Source: Cephalothrix spiralis
Lineage: Eukaryota > Nemertea > Palaeonemertea > Archinemertea > Cephalotrichidae
DNA length: 10,887 nt
Assembly: GCA_032353305.1 (NCBI GenBank)
Contig: JAUCNG010390035.1
Location: 1-10,887, forward strand
Reading direction: 5' to 3'
Numbering within the stretch: position 1 is the first letter of the stretch; the number at the start of each line of letters is the position of its first letter. Below, piece after piece: positions 9,001 to 10,887 of this stretch. The notes beneath the pieces are model-generated. The model saw nothing but the letters and a program-made list of their open reading frames with translations, did no database searches and was not told the origin of the DNA. A program made the position numbers and the translations under genes.

Positions 9001-9195
9001 ATGGTTATTCCTAGATCAACACGAGCCTTGCTTCAAGAACCTCCAAAACGCTACACCTGTATTACAAATTTAGACGAAATTCAGTTTCAAGAATGTGTGT
9101 TTTATATGAAAACCTATGGAACACATTTGGCATTAGTTGACTTTTTTAGGAGGCATAATTATCTCCAAAAAGCGGTTAATTATATTCTTGATAAG
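1..9195 (+). CDS. ZFYVE26: ZFYVE26 (spastizin) orthologue, C-terminal part, seven exons, partial at both ends
   Basis: Joined exons 1-62, 185-237, 771-940, 1923-2083, 2688-2864, 7995-8160 and 8905-9195 give 360 codons with matching phases at all six junctions. The product begins in the end of a FYVE zinc finger (RTCDDCY). It then has a Ser-rich linker, the conserved segment EWTLEVDEE...EFYYEQAP (residues about 74-97), and a helical region with GVWAAWGMAQLQAG and AREKFSRCLK (about 236-263) and YGTHLALVDFFRRHN (about 334-348). These match the order and wording of vertebrate ZFYVE26 after its FYVE domain. Known role of the family: a large PI3P-binding protein that works with SPG11 and the AP-5 complex at late endosomes and lysosomes in autophagic lysosome reformation; it is also linked to cytokinesis, and human mutations cause spastic paraplegia 15. 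The N-terminal bulk and the last exons lie outside the window. The gene hosts two nested genes in intron 5. Orthology is from remembered motifs, not a search, but the match is strong. Confidence 0.9.
185..237 (+). CDS. ZFYVE26: ZFYVE26 exon: short linker after FYVE
   Basis: A 53-base exon between TTTCCAG (ending 184) and CAG|GTTCGT (238). Its first base completes an Arg codon with the previous exon. It encodes ESPDQDMLQKKLLERLS, a charged helix-like linker, and leaves one base (phase 1) for the Gly codon shared with the next exon. The donor GTTCGT is weak, but the phase match on both sides supports the call. Confidence 0.75.
238..770 (+). other. ZFYVE26 intron 2
   Basis: A 533-base intron, phase 1. 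It holds the degenerate GTCATGGAA repeat and a C-rich run near 401-414. No gene is seen. Confidence 0.75.
456..647. repeat. GTCATGGAA-rich degenerate repeat in intron 2
   Basis: GTCATGGAA occurs at 456-464, 491-499 and 639-647, with relatives GTCCTGGAAT (445) and TGTCGCGACT (533 and 568) among them. It looks like an eroded interspersed repeat. The frame at 560-1003 runs through it and is not a separate gene. Confidence 0.4.
771..940 (+). CDS. ZFYVE26: ZFYVE26 exon: Ser-rich linker and EWxLxxDEE...EFYYEQ segment
   Basis: A 170-base exon. The acceptor ATTAAAG ends at 770 and the donor CAG|GTATGT begins at 941. Two bases complete the shared Gly codon, followed by 56 codons. The first half is a low-complexity Ser/Gly/Pro linker; the second half has EWTLEVDEEYNSVIRDEFYY, which is conserved in vertebrate ZFYVE26. 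It ends in phase 0, so the next exon must begin on a codon, and it does. Confidence 0.88.
941..1922 (+). other. ZFYVE26 intron 3
   Basis: A 982-base intron, phase 0. It contains the inverted-repeat element at 1135-1423. I see nothing recognisable in 1424-1900. Confidence 0.85.
1135..1423. mobile_element. MITE-like inverted-repeat element in intron 3
   Basis: The left arm (1135-1174) begins AGGTATGAG and contains AAACGTTTCTTTATT and GTTCGAAAGG. The right arm (1381-1423) is its near-perfect inverse, with CCTTCGAACT, AATAAAGAAACGTTT and CTCATACCT; it differs by about two substitutions and small indels. The 289-bp length, arms of about 40 bp, and absence of a coding frame fit a non-autonomous DNA transposon. 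No clear target-site duplication is seen. A short outer hairpin (CATACC / GGTATG, 1125-1141) adjoins the left end. Superfamily not assigned. Confidence 0.65.
1923..2083 (+). CDS. ZFYVE26: ZFYVE26 exon beginning APSTSLC
   Basis: The acceptor TTCTCCAAAG ends at 1922, preceded by a pyrimidine-rich tract. 53 codons start APSTSLCISILELL, the same words that follow EFYYEQ in vertebrate ZFYVE26 (APSASLC). The donor AG|GTATGT begins at 2084 and leaves two bases. Predicted alpha-helical. The exon starts 36 bases before the first in-frame ATG here, so an ATG-based frame would truncate it. Confidence 0.9.
2084..2687 (+). other. ZFYVE26 intron 4
   Basis: A 604-base intron, phase 2, with the minus-strand tRNA-like SINE head near its 3' end. 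The 85-codon antisense frame at 2326-2583 overlaps this repeat and is not a gene. Confidence 0.85.
2525..2597 (-). mobile_element. tRNA-derived SINE head (minus strand) in intron 4
   Basis: The minus strand reads as a 73-base tRNA-like unit. Box A is TGGTGCGATGGT (2579-2590), followed by a GTGC/GCAC D stem, and box B is GTTCGAGGC (2536-2544), a perfect GWTCRANNC. The acceptor arms pair at about 5 of 7 positions, counting wobbles, and segment lengths fit the standard cloverleaf. The anticodon stem is eroded, so this is not a working tRNA. Any SINE body would run toward about 2326, where the sequence stays less AT-rich than the surrounding intron; its end is not clear. Confidence 0.5.
2688..2864 (+). 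CDS. ZFYVE26: ZFYVE26 exon: MMKYLIFKAKLKFL helical segment
   Basis: The acceptor CTCTTTTTTTCAG ends at 2687. The first base completes AGT (Ser), then 58 codons begin MMKYLIFKAKLKFL and include IGILDLLVSANVSDIP, paralleling the IMKQLLFSAKMMFV and ILVSAAYRHIP words of vertebrate ZFYVE26. The donor ACG|GTAAGG begins at 2865, phase 2. This exon is followed by the unusually long host intron. Confidence 0.88.
4128..4173 (+). promoter_or_regulatory. Conserved upstream block (ACCACCATTTTG), copy 1
   Basis: Counterpart of the block before copy 2 (GGAAAACCCATTTCT, then ACCACCATTTTG). It lies 166 bases before the ATG at 4340 instead of 23. The YY1-like core has lost its CpG (ACCATTTT). It may mark the transcription start region. 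Confidence 0.25.
4200..4333 (+). other. Possible 5' UTR intron of nested copy 1
   Basis: Copy 1 has about 143 extra bases between CCATTTTG and the ATG compared with copy 2. A GTAAAT donor-like site at 4200 and AG sites at 4257-4258 (after CAACTTTTC) or 4332-4333 (just before GAATTATG) could remove 59 or 134 bases. Removing the longer one would make the two leaders nearly equal in length. An insertion explains the data equally well. Confidence 0.25.
4340..5053 (+). CDS. Nested intronic gene, copy 1: putative permuted papain-like (LRAT/NlpC-like) protein, 237 aa
   Basis: Uninterrupted frame from ATG 4340 (A at -3) to TAG 5051-5053; the frame is open a few codons further up but has no earlier ATG. 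Residues 1-60 are polar and acidic and look disordered. Residues 61-237 form a compact domain: EPLTFYHWYE (60-69), PRPNFGLE (96-103), HTFVVF (144-149), YWWSIEK (154-160), GLHLQ (164-168), SVGDFIQWVID (200-210), QNCQHF (222-227). A conserved His on a beta strand followed about 80 residues later by NCxHF is the layout of permuted NlpC/P60-like folds such as LRAT and PPPDE, with His144 and Cys224 as candidate catalytic residues. That assignment is inference; I do not recognise the family by name. No signal peptide or membrane span is seen. It lies inside intron 5 of ZFYVE26 on the same strand and is a tandem paralogue of the gene at 6849. Its own promoter and poly(A) site were not identified. Confidence 0.8.
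   Translation: MTDKKDQSLAHICMNADSVPPDNIDDGVKETDVDLNRSVETSRCLVDVEVCTISTDKTKEPLTFYHWYEVNTSDAQEILNSWEQFVHQSGDHLEIPRPNFGLEHKSLGYDNLESKMHMFNKLKILSAFIYSYKISSTSCCGLRHTFVVFNTEAYWWSIEKDSDGLHLQQRPTKQAAIEYCGKDARPTTKMDKEAANISKSVGDFIQWVIDKKELNIPWKVHQNCQHFGNRVYKFLCE
5175..5232. repeat. Short tandem repeat of CTGTTAACT units
   Basis: CTGTTAACTTAAATCT (5181-5196), CTGTTAACT (5198-5206) and CTGTTAACTCAAATCT (5217-5232) form an irregular minisatellite-like cluster after nested copy 1. Confidence 0.55.
6201..6236. promoter_or_regulatory. CRE-like TGACGTCA within a CAGTGTG/CACACTG inverted repeat
   Basis: A perfect CRE palindrome TGACGTCA (6206-6213) overlaps the left arm CAGTGTG (6201-6207) of a 7-bp inverted repeat whose right arm is CACACTG (6230-6236). 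It lies about 640 bases before the copy 2 ATG. It could be a CREB/ATF site; no functional evidence. Confidence 0.25.
6789..6825 (+). promoter_or_regulatory. Conserved upstream block with CGCCATTTT (YY1-like), copy 2
   Basis: This block ends 23 bases before the ATG at 6849 and is the best-preserved non-coding stretch between the two copies (GGAAAACCGATTTCT, then CCGCCATTTTG). CGCCATTTT fits the YY1 core, which in animals often lies just downstream of transcription start sites. Role inferred from conservation and position only. Confidence 0.3.
6849..7622 (+). CDS. Nested intronic gene, copy 2: diverged paralogue with NCQGF in place of NCQHF, 257 aa
   Basis: Uninterrupted frame from ATG 6849 (A at -3) to TGA 7620-7622. 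It is colinear with copy 1 over almost its whole length, at about 40-50% identity by eye. Shared blocks are NADxxPP near residue 20, EPLTxxxWYE (73-82), RPNFGLE (111-117), HHFIVL (160-165), YWWSIEK (170-176), GLHLQ (180-184), ISKSVGD (214-220), KWVID (223-227) and QNCQGF (239-244). The candidate His160 and Cys241 remain, but the second His of NCxHF is Gly. The N-terminal tail is longer and Ser/Asp/Glu-rich (SNSDSESDRS). A 12-base in-frame tandem duplication (7050-7073) gives KEPLKEPL. Both copies keep open frames despite strong divergence, which suggests selection. Function unknown; a papain-like hydrolase or pseudoenzyme is the working idea. It ends in a basic tail (IKKK). Confidence 0.8.
   Translation: MSRSDRELEEGISLGQLTINADPAPPEPADIHGDVSNSDSESDRSVNKQQDTSECKIDISIGAAGKEKEPLKEPLTLSYWYETNKEDAEEWSRKWLEFMIQAGFQESDIRRPNFGLEQKTLNSNDLNLKVEEFGKYEIREAILYSYNMVKKFTYGGCIDHHFIVLYTGDYWWSIEKGKYGLHLQKRIDRHTAVNFTGVDSRPENLKPVEIEQCISKSVGDLIKWVIDNEELNKPWTLCQNCQGFSGRVLKFLTIKKK
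7714..7719 (+). promoter_or_regulatory. Candidate poly(A) signal ATTAAA for nested copy 2
   Basis: ATTAAA lies about 92 bases after the stop of the 6849-7622 gene. This is a common variant signal, but the region is AT-rich, so chance occurrence is likely. Confidence 0.2.
7995..8160 (+). CDS. ZFYVE26: ZFYVE26 exon: RLRDKL...WAAWGMA...REKFSRCLK
   Basis: The acceptor CTTTTCAAACAG ends at 7994. One base completes CGG (Arg) from the exon ending at 2864, 5.1 kb upstream, which shows that the intron carrying the nested genes is spliced as one unit in phase 2. 55 codons include KCGIDPAGVWAAWGMAQLQA and AREKFSRCLK, a TPR-like helical hairpin highly conserved in ZFYVE26. The donor AAG|GTAAGC begins at 8161, phase 0. 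Confidence 0.9.
8521..8786. mobile_element. Non-autonomous DNA transposon with 17-bp TIRs and 9-bp flanking repeat in intron 6
   Basis: The left terminus TTTTATTTGCTTGGTTT (8522-8538) and right terminus (8769-8785) are inverse copies with one mismatch. Flanks AATGCCCTT (8512-8520) and AATGGCCTT (8787-8795) match at 8 of 9 bases, consistent with a target-site duplication. A 9-bp duplication is typical of Mutator-like elements, so a MULE-type MITE is the best guess. The inside is non-coding, A/T-run-rich, with CpG-rich cores. It is not an exon: ZFYVE26 splicing skips it. Confidence 0.65.
8616..8714. repeat. Two 36-bp direct repeats inside the intron 6 element
   Basis: Copies at 8616-8651 and 8679-8714 agree at 34 of 36 bases. 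Each starts AATTTGACGTCTGAGAATTC and ends CGGCGGTAAAAAA, with a 63-base period. A third partial copy of the tail (TCCGCGGTAAAAAA) begins at 8575. Confidence 0.8.
8905..9195 (+). CDS. ZFYVE26: ZFYVE26 exon: QECVFYMKTYGTHLALVDFF helical segment
   Basis: The acceptor TTCATTATTAG ends at 8904 and the donor AAG|GTAAGT begins at 9196. 97 complete codons. It starts PQIDHNQL (vertebrate PPFDLNQL) and ends LQKAVNYILDK (vertebrate LREALLHLLNK). The middle is shorter than I recall for the vertebrate protein, which carries an acidic aromatic stretch here. No stop is reached, so at least one more exon lies beyond the window. Confidence 0.9.
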
Positions 9196-9360
9196 GTAAG
9201 TACCGATTAATGACGCCACAACATCTCAACCATTCCGATATCCTACGGTATCTGAAGATTATTATATTCACCTACACTCCGGCACGATAAGAGCCAAATC
9301 GGACTGAATTGTCATTTTAAAAAAAATACTTGAGATATTTTTGGTGAAAATATTTGTGGA

Positions 9361-9438
9361 TCCGACTAGGATTGAACGTGATTGAACGTGCGATCTATGA
9401 TTTATAAATCGATGCTATACCGCGTTAGCCAAGTCCGC
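9361..9438 (-). pseudogene. tRNA-Ile(TAT)-like relic with duplicated box B (minus strand)
   Basis: The minus strand gives acceptor arms GCGGACT / AGTCGGA (5 of 7 pairs), a perfect GCTA/TAGC D stem around a GG-containing loop, and an anticodon loop TTTATAA. The T arm contains a tandem 10-bp duplication (ATTGAACGTG twice on the plus strand, 9371-9390), so two box B-like GTTCAATC copies occur. The anticodon and T stems do not pair, so it is a tRNA pseudogene or SINE head. Confidence 0.45.
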
Positions 9439-9654
9439 CACGCTTCCTATACCAATTCAGAAGTTATAGATATAAATAACCATTGACTGAAAATAGGAGA
9501 GTCAATAGTTCGGATATTGCGACGTAGGGACCGTAGACCAATCAAAAAAATGCTAAAACTGATCACAGATTCAGTAAATAATCGAACTTAGCGTTACGGA
9601 GTGTGGGGAATGCAATTGCAATAAAGTATTCGACACCGGTAGTGGAACGGAATG

Positions 9655-9702
9655 CATCTCAACTCAAAATAGGGGTATAGCTCCAAGACCCCTATTGAGA
9701 TG
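9655..9702. repeat. Imperfect hairpin just before the plus-strand tRNA-like head
   Basis: CATCTCAA then ATAGGGGT (9655-9676, with a six- to seven-base insertion between) inversely matches ACCCCTATTGAGATG (9688-9702) around an 11-base loop. The GGGGTATAGCTC inside also resembles a tRNA-Ala 5' end. Confidence 0.5.
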
Positions 9703-9716
9703 GAAAGTAACCCACC

Positions 9717-9785
9717 GTTGTTGCGGCGCGATCGGTAGCGCACTGGCCTTTATTAAAATCGGGTTCAAGATTCACCTTGGGCTTA
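9717..9785 (+). mobile_element. Second tRNA-like SINE head (plus strand) in intron 7
   Basis: A perfect D arm GCGC-GATCGGTA-GCGC (9726-9741) is followed about 20 bases later by a box B-like GGTTCAAGATTC (9762-9773), one base longer than consensus. Downstream sequence to about 9890 contains three CCTTCGG motifs and may be the SINE body. The anticodon stem is degraded. Family unknown. Confidence 0.4.
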
Positions 9786-10141
9786 AACACAGAACTGATA
9801 CTTGTTAGCTCGCTGTATCGCTTTCCTTCCCTTCGGACAGGTCTGCCTTCGGAGTAAAATAAACACATACTCTAATCGCCTTCGGGATAAATACCTTACT
9901 GTAATCGGTTTATAGAAAATAGATTAAGAGTGCGTGGCTGTATTCCTGTAAAAGTCATTGAAATTCTAACAATATCCTAAAGAGCCCGAGACTTAACAAG
10001 CGATCCAGATCGAAAACGTTAGGGTTGTGGTTGACTTTACCTGCCCTAGGAAGTAAAGCGCGTTAACTCACTTTTCGGCGCGAGGCGGCGGGGAAAATGT
10101 CATTTTAAATGAGTAATGTAAAATGAGATGGAAAAAACCAC

Positions 10142-10167
10142 ATTTTGACCCGCCGGCGGGTCGAAAT
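10142..10167. repeat. GC-rich palindrome GACCCGCCGGCGGGTC
   Basis: The 16-bp core (10147-10162) is a perfect palindrome; it extends to 26 bp with one mismatched pair (10146/10163). It shares CCGCCGGCGG with the intron 6 element (8698-8707). The surroundings (10075-10190) have much more CpG than the rest of the intron. Confidence 0.6.
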
Positions 10168-10887
10168 CAATGCCCGCGGTAGAATACAAATTCTATAAGC
10201 TATCCAGAAATGTATAGTTTGTCTACAATGTATGTTCAAACCATATATTTAGTCCAAATTAACTCAAAAACTATTTGATTGATAATTTGAAGATCATTGA
10301 ACCGAGCCTTGAATTTATTTAATCGAAAATTGTCCATTATTTAAATTCATAAGATTTGTGTTGGCTAACAATGGTTCTATATGTATGTTGACATCGACTC
10401 AACGGCGTAGTAGGCGGTTTCTTAACATTTGTTAACTGGGATTTTTACCTTGCTTCAATATTTAAGGTACCTCTGTTCTGGTACTTTAAGGTCATTTTGT
10501 AGCCAAGTAAGGATCATACTTGCGACCCGAGCCTTTAATTTAAAGTAAGGCGGATAAAGCCTAGTTTGTCACACATGTTTTATGGATTTCGCTTGTTGAA
10601 TTGCGTCGTTTGGGGAAAATAGATGCGATATGTTATTTTGACATTTCACATGACGCGTTTTTGTGTTTTTATGAATGGAATAATCATAAAATTCTTCCAA
10701 TATCATTTACAAAAATAGTAACGTATTGTTCCATTAATCGACTAACCTTACCTATTTGCTTTTATCTCTAGAAATAATATGTATTTTATTGTTCGGAAAA
10801 TATCATCCCCCACAAATTTCGATATTTTACTCCAGTTTCAATTGATATGTTTTTATCCATCAATGAGCGTGGGTTTTGGGATGGGTT

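Larger units (their letters stand above)
9196..10887 (+). other. ZFYVE26 intron 7, incomplete
   Basis: It starts at GTAAGT and runs off the window. It contains the two tRNA-like relics, the hairpin and the GC-rich palindrome. I found no frame resembling the next ZFYVE26 exon, and nothing recognisable in 10200-10887. Confidence 0.75.

Noticed and set aside
9196-10887. A further ZFYVE26 exon
   Set aside because: I looked for a frame continuing LQKAVNYILDK after an acceptor and found none; the intron appears to extend beyond the window.

Overview
The window is a piece of an AT-rich animal genome, most likely from an invertebrate. It holds a run of spliced exons with GT-AG introns, tRNA-derived SINE heads and MITE-like elements. 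There is no bacterial gene organisation. The sequence alone does not fix the phylum.

The backbone is the C-terminal part of one plus-strand gene, an orthologue of ZFYVE26 (spastizin/SPG15). Seven exons (1-62, 185-237, 771-940, 1923-2083, 2688-2864, 7995-8160, 8905-9195) join in perfect phase into 1080 coding bases, or 360 codons. They start in the last zinc-ligand pair of the FYVE finger and run into the helical C-terminal region. The gene is open at both ends: the 5' part lies before base 1, and the intron after 9195 runs past the window's end.

Intron 5 (2865-7994) is about 5.1 kb, while the other complete introns are 0.1-1 kb. It contains two complete, apparently intronless, same-strand protein genes (4340-5053 and 6849-7622) that are diverged tandem copies of each other. 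Their non-coding upstream DNA is also recognisably duplicated. Both proteins have a disordered N-terminal tail and a C-terminal domain with an HxFxV strand, WWSIEK, and a late QNCQ[H/G]F motif. That order (His first, Cys later) recalls permuted papain-like folds of the NlpC/P60-LRAT-PPPDE group. The second copy has lost the His of NCQHF. This nested pair is the most notable thing in the window; its function is unknown.

The remaining introns carry mobile-element debris. Intron 3 has a 289-bp inverted-repeat element with about 40-bp arms. Intron 4 has a tRNA-like SINE head on the minus strand. Intron 6 has a 266-bp element with 17-bp terminal inverted repeats, a nearly perfect 9-bp flanking duplication and internal 36-bp direct repeats. 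Intron 7 has a tRNA-Ile-like relic with a duplicated box B, a hairpin next to a second tRNA-like head, and a GC-rich palindrome.
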